From Deltaproteobacteria bacterium (GTDB taxonomy: Bacteria; Desulfobacterota; Desulfobacteria; Desulfobacterales; ETH-SRB1), in the NCBI GenBank assembly GCA_030272815.1, contig JAJSZT010000002.1:1-64000 (forward strand): a DNA stretch of 64,000 bases. Reading direction: 5' to 3'. Below the pieces are notes generated by a model that was not told the origin of the DNA, searched no databases, and saw only the letters and a program-made list of their open reading frames with translations. The translations under genes and the position numbers were made by a program. Position 1 is the first letter of the stretch; every line of letters starts with the position of its first letter. Below are positions 43,739-52,542 of this stretch, one piece after another.

Positions 43739-44581
43739 TCAGATATTTATCTTTTTGTCTGTAACAATATTTTTTTTATCCTGTCGTATGCTGGCGGCAA
43801 CAATGTCAGGATCGTGTTCGAAGAAAAGTATCCATTTTTCTTTTAATGCTCTGTTTAAAAACTTTTCCTTTTCACTAACTATGGTTACAGGGTAGTTATC
43901 ATATGCCATACGCCAGGAGTAGGGCAAATGCGCCGATGTGGGAATAAGATCCGCACAAAAAAACAAGGAGTTTGTTTTGCCTTTTACAAGCGGATGCTGC
44001 TGGCCGCGCGTATGACCCTGGGTTACAATAATATCAATACCTTTAAATAATTCCTTTTGTCCTTTTATAAGCCTTAAAACCCCATATTCCTCCAAAGGCA
44101 TAAAGTCTTCTTTCATATAGCTTGCCGCATCTCCGGCATTTGGTTTGATTGCGGATTCCCAATGGTCTTTTTGCAGATAATATGTTGCATTCGGAAAAGT
44201 CGGGACAGTTTTCCCTTCCTTTATGGACGTTGAACCGCCTGTGTGATCAAAATGAAGGTGTGTAATAATAACATCTGTAATGTCGCTGCAGGTTAATTCA
44301 TATTTTGCTAATGCCAGATCTATATCTGTCGAGCCTTCATCAATTTTGTATATTTTTTTCAGCTTTTCCGAGAACTTGTTACCCAAACCTGTATCTACAA
44401 GAATTGTTCTTCCTTCACCTTTTATAAGAAGAGATCTTGTTGTCAATTGAATGAGATTTTTATTATCGGCAGCGATCTTCTTTTCCCACAAAGCCTTGGG
44501 AACAACCCCGAACATGGGGCCTCCGTCCAGTGAAAATCTGCCCATTTCAACAGAATAACATTCATAATTTCCGAATTTCAT
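43739..44581 (-). CDS. MBL-fold metallo-hydrolase
   Basis: 280 residues, cytoplasmic. THLHFDHTGG (HxHxDH at 108-113) is the metallo-beta-lactamase-fold zinc motif, and VTQGHTRGQQHP, LFFCADLIPT and FFEHDP supply the other ligands. LVDTGLGNKF is the typical strand before the motif. The family includes lactonases, thioesterases and nucleases; the layout is most like quorum-quenching-lactonase-type or general hydrolases. The exact reaction cannot be assigned. Confidence 0.82.
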   Translation of the reverse strand: MKFGNYECYSVEMGRFSLDGGPMFGVVPKALWEKKIAADNKNLIQLTTRSLLIKGEGRTILVDTGLGNKFSEKLKKIYKIDEGSTDIDLALAKYELTCSDITDVIITHLHFDHTGGSTSIKEGKTVPTFPNATYYLQKDHWESAIKPNAGDAASYMKEDFMPLEEYGVLRLIKGQKELFKGIDIIVTQGHTRGQQHPLVKGKTNSLFFCADLIPTSAHLPYSWRMAYDNYPVTIVSEKEKFLNRALKEKWILFFEHDPDIVAASIRQDKKNIVTDKKINI

Positions 44582-44745
44582 AATTACTCCGGCATGCCGC
44601 TTTGTCTCTCTATTTTTCTATTAAATATTAAGTTAACATATGGCCAAATAGCAAAGCAAGAAGTGTTTATATCATTAAGAATAGCTCTTCCAGTTGATCC
44701 GGAAAAAATGCTTCCCGCCAACATCATTATGTACTTTTTATTATA

Positions 44746-44904
44746 CCTAAATTGAGCGATTCTTTACTCAACCTGCACCAATCTCTTGCGCATCAAGGAC
44801 TTGCGAAAAGTCTCGACATATCCATTGGTATGCCTGCGTTTTTCGCAAACCTTGCTGCATCAAGATCTCGGCACATTTCTGCGCAAAAAATCGTTCAACT
44901 TAGG
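44746..44904. repeat. Palindromic element family 'CCTAAATTGAGCG', copy 3
   Basis: Inverted ends CCTAAATTGAGCGATT and AATCGTTCAACTTAGG, with the same interior as 5331-5508 and 34722-34880. It lies in the 44582-45221 gene-free gap left of the amino-acid cassette; short frames here are repeat sequence only. Confidence 0.85.
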
Positions 44905-45030
44905 TTATACAAGGATATGGCGTACTGGTATAAAAAAGTTGACACCAATAGATAAATTATGTATGAAATCAGGGATATCCAAGACAATTCAATTTTTACT
45001 CAAGGAGCCATACGCCCAAAGCGATTCATA

Positions 45031-45174
45031 GAGACCTTTGAAAAATGCTTAATTTTGTTCAAGGTCAAGGAAGGCGAAAATTTTAACCACAGGAATACAT
45101 TGAGTATTTTGAGGATTAAAATTTGAGACTGACACTGAGATTGAGCAAAAGGGGGTGTTTTTCAAAGGTCTCTC
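45031..45174. repeat. Palindromic element family 'GAGACCTTTGAAAAA', copy 2
   Basis: The left GAGACCTTTGAAAAATGCTT is mirrored by TTTTTCAAAGGTCTCTC. The interior shares AGGAATACATTGAGTATTT with the copy at 10461-10648. It ends about 50 bp before the dehydrogenase gene. Confidence 0.8.
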
Positions 45175-45221
45175 ATAGTGAAGGGGCTTGAATTACTTGC
45201 AGGACCTGGGGGATTTTTAAA

Positions 45222-46334
45222 ATGGAGGACATATTCAGGTTTGCGGATGAGATGGGACCAGCCAAAGTCATCCACATTTTTGAACCATCGGTCGGGCTAA
45301 GGGCTGTCCTGGTAGTGGATAACGTCGCTTGTGGCCCTTCCATTGGAGGGGTGCGCATGGCCCCGGATGTCAGTACGGAAGAAGCCTTTCGGCTGGCTAG
45401 GGCGATGACTTTTAAAAACTCTGCTGTCGGGTTGCCTCATGGGGGCGGAAAAGCGGTGATTTATGCCGACCCTAAGATGGCTATAGATAAAAAAGAGCGC
45501 CTGATACGCGCCTTTGCCTGCGCCATAAGGGACATTGTTGAATACATCCCGGGTCCAGACATGGGGACCGATGAGACATGTATGGCCTGGGTGAAGAACG
45601 AGATCGATCGAGCTGTGGGATTGCCTCGGGAGGTCGGGGGTATTCCTCTGGACGAGATTGGAGCTACTGGTTTTGGTCTCAGTCACTCTGTGGATGTGGC
45701 CCTGAAATTCTGTGACTTCAATCTCAAAGGGGCTCGCATCGTTGTTCAGGGATTTGGCTCGGTGGGGAAACATGCTGCTCAGTTTTTGACTTCAAAGGGC
45801 GCCGTGCTAATAGGGGCGGCAGATTCGCGAGGAACGATTTACAATCCCAAGGGGCTTGATGTCTTTCGGCTAATCGAGCTGAAAGGTGTCGGGGAAAGCG
45901 TGGTTGATTATTCAGACGGTGAAAAAATGGATCGCGAGGCAGTGATCGATATCGAGTGCGATATCTGGATCCCTGCCGCAAGGCCAGATGTAGTCAACGA
46001 GGATAATATAGATCGGCTGAAAACGAAACTGGTTGCCCCGGGAGCTAATATTCCTTTTACCGCTGGATCGGAAAAAATTCTCCATGAGCGTGGTGTCCTT
46101 GTGATTCCGGATTTTATCGCTAATGCGGGTGGTGTCATCTGCGCTGCGGTGGAATATCATGGTGGAACCCAAACACTGGCTTTTCAGACTATCGAAGAAA
46201 AGATTCGGGAGAACACCTTGCAGGTATTAGAGGAGGCCGCTAACAAAAAGGTATCACCCAGAGAATCAGCGATGGCCCTTTCTATCCGGAGGGTGAAGAA
46301 GGCCATGAGTTGCAGGCGCTGGTCATTGTTTTAA
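45222..46334 (+). CDS. Glu/Leu/Phe/Val-type amino acid dehydrogenase
   Basis: 370 residues. NAD(P)-linked oxidative deamination of an amino acid to a 2-oxoacid (reversible). FKNSAVGLPHGGGKAV carries the substrate lysine (K65) and catalytic lysine (K77). GPDMGTDE holds the catalytic aspartate (about D113), and VVQGFGSVGKHAA (GFGSVG 177-182) is the dinucleotide fold. The short length fits leucine/phenylalanine/valine dehydrogenases better than classical 420-residue glutamate dehydrogenases, but substrate cannot be fixed by eye. The next genes encode a 2-oxoacid:ferredoxin oxidoreductase and an acyl-CoA ligase. The region looks distinctly GC-richer than its flanks. Confidence 0.88.
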   Translation: MEDIFRFADEMGPAKVIHIFEPSVGLRAVLVVDNVACGPSIGGVRMAPDVSTEEAFRLARAMTFKNSAVGLPHGGGKAVIYADPKMAIDKKERLIRAFACAIRDIVEYIPGPDMGTDETCMAWVKNEIDRAVGLPREVGGIPLDEIGATGFGLSHSVDVALKFCDFNLKGARIVVQGFGSVGKHAAQFLTSKGAVLIGAADSRGTIYNPKGLDVFRLIELKGVGESVVDYSDGEKMDREAVIDIECDIWIPAARPDVVNEDNIDRLKTKLVAPGANIPFTAGSEKILHERGVLVIPDFIANAGGVICAAVEYHGGTQTLAFQTIEEKIRENTLQVLEEAANKKVSPRESAMALSIRRVKKAMSCRRWSLF

Positions 46335-46336
46335 CC

Positions 46337-46442
46337 TATAGACTTTCAGATAAATAATTTCACTGTGTTATCAGTCGTCGACGTATAACTAATACGCCTT
46401 CCTCCTTCTGGCCTTGTGAAATTAATTATCTGAAAGTCTATA
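46337..46442. repeat. Palindromic element family 'TATAGACTTTCAGATAA', copy 3 (106 bp)
   Basis: Almost identical to 14954-15059 (one difference seen) although the copies are 31 kb apart. It lies between the dehydrogenase stop (3 bp away) and the oxidoreductase gamma gene (ribosome site 17 bp beyond the element). Confidence 0.92.
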
Positions 46443-46473
46443 AATTGAAAGCTTAGAAAAAGAGGGTCACGAA

Positions 46474-47394
46474 ATGTTTCGTATCCGCTTCCATGCACGA
46501 GGGGGACAGGGCATAAAGACCGCCAGTCGCATTTTGGGAACAGCTTTCTTTCTGGAAGGCTATGAGGTCCAAGACTTTCCTCGATATGGTGCGGAACGCC
46601 GTGGTGCCCCTATATTCGCTTATGTTAGGGCCTCTAAAAACACTATCAACGAGCGGGGCATCATCAACAAGCCAGACCTTGTCATTGTAACCGATGATAG
46701 CCTCTTGCTTTTGCCGATAGCCGGTGTTTTGCTGGGAGTGACGGAACGAACAGTCCTTCTCATCGCAACTGACGAGGCCACGGAATTATGGAAGAAACGA
46801 CTCAACCTGCAAGGGCTGGTTCTTTCAATTAGCACTCAGGCAGCAGTCAAAGGCCACGCAGGCCTTCCCTTGCTGGGTGCTGTATGTGTTGGTGCCGCTG
46901 CCCAACTGGTAGGGGTAATTTCCAAAAGTGCTTTAGAGGAAGCCATCCACGAGCAGCTCCAGCCACTGGGAAAGGTAATTGTCGAAGAAAACCTTGCCGC
47001 AGCGATGACTGCTTATGACCAAATAGAAGCATATGCAGGGTGTACAACAGAAAGAGAAGATCCATCAGCAGATTCTTATGAAAGCCCCGATTGGATAGAT
47101 CTGCCTTTTGAGGATGCCAGCACTTCAGCCCCTTATATCCATGCGGCAGCCACCACTCTTAATGTGAAAACCGGTCTTTGGCGCAGCTTGCGGCCGGTCA
47201 TTGACCTTCAACAATGTAATCGGTGTGCGTTGTGCCATATCTATTGTCCTGACGGTGTCATCAGCCTTGATGCCAAAGGATATCCGCAGATCGACTACCA
47301 GCATTGCAAAGGTTGCCTGATCTGCTTAGCGCAATGTCCTCTTCATGCCATCGATGCTATACCTGAACCCAGACAGGAAGGAGAGATCTCGTGA
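46474..47394 (+). CDS. 2-oxoacid:ferredoxin oxidoreductase, fused gamma and ferredoxin (delta) subunits
   Basis: 306 residues. Residues 1-185 are the gamma (catalytic-domain III) subunit with HARGGQGIKTASRIL and YGAERRGAP. A linker is followed by a 2[4Fe-4S] ferredoxin: CNRCALCHIYC (248-258) and CKGCLICLAQC (278-288). The enzyme decarboxylates a 2-oxoacid to acyl-CoA and passes electrons to ferredoxin, or runs in reverse. The ribosome site is GAGGG. It overlaps the alpha gene by 4 bp. Confidence 0.9.
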   Translation: MFRIRFHARGGQGIKTASRILGTAFFLEGYEVQDFPRYGAERRGAPIFAYVRASKNTINERGIINKPDLVIVTDDSLLLLPIAGVLLGVTERTVLLIATDEATELWKKRLNLQGLVLSISTQAAVKGHAGLPLLGAVCVGAAAQLVGVISKSALEEAIHEQLQPLGKVIVEENLAAAMTAYDQIEAYAGCTTEREDPSADSYESPDWIDLPFEDASTSAPYIHAAATTLNVKTGLWRSLRPVIDLQQCNRCALCHIYCPDGVISLDAKGYPQIDYQHCKGCLICLAQCPLHAIDAIPEPRQEGEIS

Positions 47395-48635
47395 TATGCA
47401 AGCTCTTAACAGGAAACAGAGCTGCGGCCTGGGGTGCCCGTCTTGCCAGAGCAGACTATATACCAGCCTTTCCAATTACCCCTCAGACCGAGATTATCGA
47501 AACCATTGCCCATTGGATTGACGAAGGCCGGATGGACAGCCGGATGACGACCCTGGAGTCTGAGCACTCCATGATAACCTCAGCAGGAGCTGCGGTCACA
47601 ACAGGGGTGCGCACTTTTACCGCAACCTCCAGCCAGGGTTTGTTGTATGGGATGGAGATGATTTACACAGTAGCGGGTTGGCGTGCACCCTTTGTCCTTG
47701 TCAATGTCTCAAGGGCGTTGTCTGCACCTCTTACCCTTGAACCGGACCACAACGACGTTTTGGCCGCACGCGACAGCGGTTTTCTCCAGATTCACTGTGC
47801 GACTTGTCAGGAGGTGCTGGATTCGGTCCTCCTGGCTTACCGGCTGGGGGAAGATGAAAAGGTGCGGCTTCCCGTTATTGTCAACCTGGATGGCTTCTAT
47901 CTCTCTTTTACCCGTGAACCAGTAGAAATTCCAGATGACGCAAAGGTTGACCAATTCTTGCCTCCCTATAATCCGGGAGAAACCCGGTTTCGTGCAGGAG
48001 ATCCCATTTCTCACGGTGTTGCCGTCCTTGGAGGCTCTCAATATTCTTATTTTCGTTATGAGACTCACCTTGCTTCCCTGAATGCCTTAGAGATATTTGA
48101 AGAGGCTTCTAAAGAATTTGAAGAACTTTTTGGAAGATCTTACCAGCCAGTTGAATCATACCGAACGGAAGATGCGGAAGTCATCTTTTTCATGATGGGA
48201 TCGTTTGCTACAAAAGCCAAAGATGCCGTGGATCGGCTGCGGAGTGTTGGGCGCAAGGTTGGACTTCTCCAGCCTCGTCTCTTACGGCCGTTTCCGGTAA
48301 AGGCGATTGTCCGCGCACTCGCCGGCAAAAAGGGAATCGCCGTTATTGACCAAAACATCTCTTTGGGAAAAGGAGGTATCCTTTATACCGAGCTCTGTTC
48401 AGCCCTTTATAGCATGGCGGACAAACCCGTTATAGTCAGCTTTATTGGGGGGCTGGGGGGTCGCGATATAACTCGTGAAGAGTTTTACGAGATGGTTGCA
48501 GTGACCATGAAGGCCATCGAGACAGGCGAAGCCCCACCTCCCAGACTTCTTTATAGCAAGGAAGAACTGATACAGATGAAAGGGCTCCAGTCAATAGCAA
48601 GGGTCGAGCAGCGAAAGGGAAGGGGAAAGAGATGA
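47391..48635 (+). CDS. 2-oxoacid:ferredoxin oxidoreductase alpha subunit
   Basis: 414 residues from GTG 47391. AFPITPQTEIIE is the typical start of the pyrimidine-binding domain, ESEHSMITSAGAAVTTGVRT follows, and ALSAPLTLEPDHNDVLAARD is the substrate-side block. DQNISLGKGGILYTEL is near the C-terminus. The sequence is of the POR/VOR-like type; whether pyruvate, branched or aromatic 2-oxoacids are used is not visible. It overlaps both neighbours by 4 bp. Confidence 0.9.
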   Translation: MICKLLTGNRAAAWGARLARADYIPAFPITPQTEIIETIAHWIDEGRMDSRMTTLESEHSMITSAGAAVTTGVRTFTATSSQGLLYGMEMIYTVAGWRAPFVLVNVSRALSAPLTLEPDHNDVLAARDSGFLQIHCATCQEVLDSVLLAYRLGEDEKVRLPVIVNLDGFYLSFTREPVEIPDDAKVDQFLPPYNPGETRFRAGDPISHGVAVLGGSQYSYFRYETHLASLNALEIFEEASKEFEELFGRSYQPVESYRTEDAEVIFFMMGSFATKAKDAVDRLRSVGRKVGLLQPRLLRPFPVKAIVRALAGKKGIAVIDQNISLGKGGILYTELCSALYSMADKPVIVSFIGGLGGRDITREEFYEMVAVTMKAIETGEAPPPRLLYSKEELIQMKGLQSIARVEQRKGRGKR

Positions 48636-49555
48636 AAGAAAGTAGTCTCAAAAGTATAAAAGATTTGCCCTCAACCCATGTGCTGGGACCTGGAACGCCT
48701 ACCTGCGCCGGCTGTGGAGCTTTAGGAGCTATCAAAATATTTTGTGATATCCTGGGAGAAAAGACTGTTTTTGTAAATGCAGCCGGCTGTATGACTCTGC
48801 TCACCGTTTACCCTTTTACTCCTTTCAAGGGTTCCTGGATCTATACTGCCATGGCTTCAGCTCCTGCCGGAGCCCAGGGAATACGAGATGCTCTGGACTT
48901 ACTTATACGGAAAGGTCGTCTAAAGCCCGAGGAGGATCTCAAAGTCGTGGTCCTTACCGGGGACGGCACTGCCTATGGAATGGGACTATCTTCTACTTCA
49001 TCCGCGATCTATCGGGGCCTGGATTTTATCTATATCTGCTATGATAACGAGGGATATGGAAATACCGGATATCAATTTTCAGCCGCTACTCCTCATGCAG
49101 CACGAACAGCCACCAGTAAAGGGCCAGGGGGTTACCAGAGATATAAAAAGGACCTGTTTGCTATTTGGGCTGCCCATAGGCCTGCTTATGTGGCTACTGT
49201 GGCAGGTGCCGAACCTCTGGATATGGCACGCAAAATTGAAAAAGCAAAGGATCTCAAGGGATCCAAACTATTCATAGCATTTACTCCTTGCCCAACGGGC
49301 TGGCATTTTGAACCGGCAAAGACAATTGAGGTTGGAAAACTTGCTGTCAAAACAGGTGTATGGCCGCTCAAGGAATACATCGATGGAAAAGTGGCGCATA
49401 CCAGGGTTCCGCTTCCTAAGGGCAAACGTCCATTGGTTGAAGAATATCTGAAAATACAAGGGCGATTTGCCCATCTTTTTAGCCCGACACGGAACGAAAA
49501 GGTTCTGGAAAAGATTCAGTCGGGGGTAGATGCCTATTGGGAGAGCATTGTATAG
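48632..49555 (+). CDS. 2-oxoacid:ferredoxin oxidoreductase beta subunit (TPP-binding)
   Basis: 307 residues. CAGCGALGA (C25 and C28) belongs to the [4Fe-4S] site near TPP. VLTGDGTAYGMG with DNEGYGN is the thiamine-diphosphate motif (GDG...N). The set gamma-delta, alpha, beta is therefore a complete enzyme of the KFOR class. Four-base overlap with the alpha gene. Confidence 0.92.
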   Translation: MKESSLKSIKDLPSTHVLGPGTPTCAGCGALGAIKIFCDILGEKTVFVNAAGCMTLLTVYPFTPFKGSWIYTAMASAPAGAQGIRDALDLLIRKGRLKPEEDLKVVVLTGDGTAYGMGLSSTSSAIYRGLDFIYICYDNEGYGNTGYQFSAATPHAARTATSKGPGGYQRYKKDLFAIWAAHRPAYVATVAGAEPLDMARKIEKAKDLKGSKLFIAFTPCPTGWHFEPAKTIEVGKLAVKTGVWPLKEYIDGKVAHTRVPLPKGKRPLVEEYLKIQGRFAHLFSPTRNEKVLEKIQSGVDAYWESIV

Positions 49556-49586
49556 AAATACTGATTAGAGCTGGATAAAAGAAGCC

Positions 49587-51323
49587 ATGACCGAATACAA
49601 AAAAAGTTACTTTCATTCCGGAGGCACAGTTCCCCTTCTCGGCCTAACCATACCCGATCACTTTGCCCAGGTTGCTAAACGGTTTCTGGACCGGGAGGCG
49701 GTGGTCTCGGTTCCTCAGGGCAAACGCCTTACTTATGCTGCTATATCGGAGTCGGTGGATCTCTTAGCCAGGGGGCTGCTTGCCTTCGGTTTTGACAAAG
49801 GAGATCGGATTGGCATCTGGTCAACCAATAATCTGGAATGGCTCCTTCTTCAAATGGCTACAGCACGCATAGGGACTATTCTGGTGACCATTAATCCTGC
49901 CTATCGCTTGAAGGAGCTGTCATACGCCCTGCGCCGTTCAGAGATTCAAGGACTATTTGTCATACCCTCATTCAGGACCAGTGATTATGTTTCAATGCTG
50001 GTGGAACTGATTCCAGAGCTAAAAGACGGTAAAGCCGGAGAGTTAAAAAATCATGATTTGCCGCTATTAAGGCAGGTAGTTATGTATGACCCGGTTGCGC
50101 CTATGGAGACCCGTCGTTCTTATCCGGGCTTCAATACGTGGTCGGATATTCTTGAACAGGCCGGATCTATTTCTTTAAAAGAACTGGACAGGATCACTGC
50201 GTCTTTAGACATCGATGATCCCATTAACATCCAATATACCTCAGGTACTACCGGCCACCCTAAAGCGGTAGTACTGTCCCATCACAACATTCTCAATAAT
50301 GCCTATTTTACCGGACTATCCATGCACTTTACAGAAAAAGACAGGCTTTGTGTGCCTCTTCCTTTTTATCACTGTTTTGGCATAGTACTGTCCAACCTGC
50401 TCTGTCTTTCTCACGGAACCTGCATTGTTATTGCTTGTGAGTATTTTGATGCCTTAGAGGTTTTGAGGGCAATAGAAGCGGAGAAATGTACTGCCGTTCA
50501 TGGCGTGCCTACCATGTTTATTGCTGAGCTGGAGCATCCGGAGTTTAATAATATTGATACTTCCACTTTGCGGACAGGAATCATGGCGGGTGCGCCTTGC
50601 TCGCCGGTCCTTATGAAGCGGGTGATGCAAGAGATGCACTGCCGGGAAATCCTCATTGGCTATGGCGAGACCGAGGCATCTCCCTTGACGCACCTGACAT
50701 TGCGAGATGATAGTATGGAGCGCCGTATTATGACCGTGGGTAAAAACCTTCCTCATCAGGAAGTGAAGGTAGTTGATGTTGATACTGGTGCAACTCTGCC
50801 CATTGGACAAACCGGAGAGATTTGTTTTCGAGGCTACCATATTATGAAAGGCTATTATGGGGATTCCGGAGCCACAGAAGAAGCCATCGATAAAAACGGC
50901 TGGCTCTATTCCGGTGACTTGGGCACGATGGATGCCGACGGATATGTGCGCATTACAGGAAGATTAAAGGAAATGATCATCCGTGGTGGCGAGAATATTT
51001 ATCCCAGAGAGATCGAAGACTTCATCTATAGTCATCCCAAGGTCGTCGTGGTGGCAGTCTTTGGCGTACCTGATGAATACTACGGTGAGGAGGTCATGGC
51101 CTGGATCAATCTTCGTACCGGTGAGACTGCTACCGACCAGGAAATCCAGGACTTCTGCAAGGATGGTCTGGCCCACTTCAAGGTTCCGCGATATATCTGG
51201 TTTGTGGAAGAGTTTCCCATGACAGTGACCGGCAAGCTACAGAAATTTCGTATGCGAGAAATCGCAATTGAAAAAATGAAAAAAGGGACACAATCCAGGA
51301 ACATGACCGAAACAGGCAAATAA
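49587..51323 (+). CDS. AMP-forming acyl-CoA ligase
   Basis: 578 residues of the ANL superfamily: carboxylate + ATP + CoA to acyl-CoA + AMP + PPi. YTSGTTGHPKAVVLSHHN is the P-loop-like AMP motif, GYGETEASP the adenine site, YSGDLGTMDADGYVRITGR the hinge, and GKLQKFRMRE carries the catalytic C-terminal lysine. HCFGIVLSN-type residues suggest a short or medium acid. It is 31 bp after the beta-subunit gene and ends the cassette. With the other genes it could activate a carboxylate for reductive carboxylation into an amino acid. Confidence 0.88.
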   Translation: MTEYKKSYFHSGGTVPLLGLTIPDHFAQVAKRFLDREAVVSVPQGKRLTYAAISESVDLLARGLLAFGFDKGDRIGIWSTNNLEWLLLQMATARIGTILVTINPAYRLKELSYALRRSEIQGLFVIPSFRTSDYVSMLVELIPELKDGKAGELKNHDLPLLRQVVMYDPVAPMETRRSYPGFNTWSDILEQAGSISLKELDRITASLDIDDPINIQYTSGTTGHPKAVVLSHHNILNNAYFTGLSMHFTEKDRLCVPLPFYHCFGIVLSNLLCLSHGTCIVIACEYFDALEVLRAIEAEKCTAVHGVPTMFIAELEHPEFNNIDTSTLRTGIMAGAPCSPVLMKRVMQEMHCREILIGYGETEASPLTHLTLRDDSMERRIMTVGKNLPHQEVKVVDVDTGATLPIGQTGEICFRGYHIMKGYYGDSGATEEAIDKNGWLYSGDLGTMDADGYVRITGRLKEMIIRGGENIYPREIEDFIYSHPKVVVVAVFGVPDEYYGEEVMAWINLRTGETATDQEIQDFCKDGLAHFKVPRYIWFVEEFPMTVTGKLQKFRMREIAIEKMKKGTQSRNMTETGK

Positions 51324-51330
51324 GCGTTTA

Positions 51331-51999
51331 TTAAAATTTATATCCTATGATAAGTCCGTATTGCCTCAACTGAAAATCGGGCTGGCTTCCGTCACTGCCA
51401 AAGCTTGACTCCCTAAAAAATGCCCCTAAATCAAACTTCTTCCAGAGATAGCCGGCATTTAGCGTAAACCCTAACTTTCCATCAGGCCTTTGACCACTGT
51501 CAGTATCAGACCAGAAAGGCAAGAGGACTCCACCTTTAAAATAATAGCTTCTGTATTTTGTTCCGATGCCGGCTGTAAATTCTGAAAAATACAAATCGCC
51601 ATAATACCTGTCTTGATCTCCCTCATCAGGGGAATTCCTTCTCCACCTCTCAAGACCTATGCCGATATAGGGATAAAAGTCGAGGTTATTACCGCTGAAC
51701 AAATAGCTTATTTCATAAATAAAGCTAAGCCCATCATGCGGCAATTCCCTGTCGCCATTAACTGGTTCAGCCATGGTCCAATATTCAGCAGTTAATTGCT
51801 GAAGTAATTTTTTGCCAGTAGAAACTTTAATGCCGACGTCAAGCATTACCTTACGGCCGGTTGCCATAGAATGATTCTCTTCATCAGAGTCAATTGTGCC
51901 GGCTTTTATAAAAGCTTCAACATCAACGGCATAAGACTCGTTTGCATAAATCAGCAATCCAAAAACAAGCGTAATAATAGCAACTGTCTTCTTCATCAT
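51331..51999 (-). CDS. Outer-membrane beta-barrel protein, small, unknown role
   Basis: 222 residues. A signal peptide (MKKTVAIITLVFGLLIYANE, cut after YA) is followed by alternating beta strands rich in Tyr, Trp and Gly and a terminal phenylalanine (LIIGYKF), as in outer-membrane barrels of about eight strands. The ribosome site AAGGAG lies before ATG 51999. It is convergent with the ligase gene, 7 bp apart. No family name can be given. Confidence 0.7.
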   Translation of the reverse strand: MMKKTVAIITLVFGLLIYANESYAVDVEAFIKAGTIDSDEENHSMATGRKVMLDVGIKVSTGKKLLQQLTAEYWTMAEPVNGDRELPHDGLSFIYEISYLFSGNNLDFYPYIGIGLERWRRNSPDEGDQDRYYGDLYFSEFTAGIGTKYRSYYFKGGVLLPFWSDTDSGQRPDGKLGFTLNAGYLWKKFDLGAFFRESSFGSDGSQPDFQLRQYGLIIGYKF

Positions 52000-52052
52000 T
52001 TTTCAACTCCTTTATATTCTATGTTTTTACTATTCCAAGCCACTTAAATTTC

Positions 52053-52088
52053 TTTTTATTAATGAATATATTTTTATTAATGAATATA
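52053..52088. repeat. Tandem 18-bp duplication
   Basis: TTTTTATTAATGAATATA occurs twice in direct succession. The 52000-52542 gap also holds the larger element at 52224 and is otherwise AT-rich without a gene. Confidence 0.75.
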
Positions 52089-52223
52089 TTCTTAAAAGTC
52101 AAATAATTATCTTATTCCCCAGGTTTTGCTTAAGGAATTCAATTCAGGATATACTTTCTTTTCAAAAGAGAGCCCTTACTTTGATTCTGGACATTAATAA
52201 ATCGAGTTGATATTTAAATATAT

Positions 52224-52382
52224 GGTAACCGTTCACGGCTTGAAACTTGAAATTGGAAAGTAGAAATTGGGGAGAGATGAAATAGAAATTGGAAATTGGG
52301 AAGAACAGTACAAAAGCATGAAGGCCAAATTTCCAATTTCCAATTTCTATTTTCTAATTTCAACGTTCCGTGAACGGTTACC
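52224..52382. mobile_element. GTTCACGG-ended element (copy D, 159 bp)
   Basis: Ends GGTAACCGTTCACGG and CCGTGAACGGTTACC are almost exact complements, making this the cleanest pair of termini of the family. Inside, AGTAGAAATTGGGGAGAGAT still carries the ribosome site and ATG of the four-helix-bundle gene, followed at once by deletion into its last codons (ACAGTACAAAAGCATGA). Confidence 0.85.
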
Positions 52383-52542
52383 GATAAGTTAAATCCTGAT
52401 CAAAAAATAATATTTAACAGCGCTAAAGTGTTACAAATATATTATGTCTAAAACTGTGGCCAATGATTACCTTATGCCTTAGCACTTTATTCTATTAATA
52501 GCTCCAGATATTGCCTTGAAGAAAAAATAGAGGAATATAATA

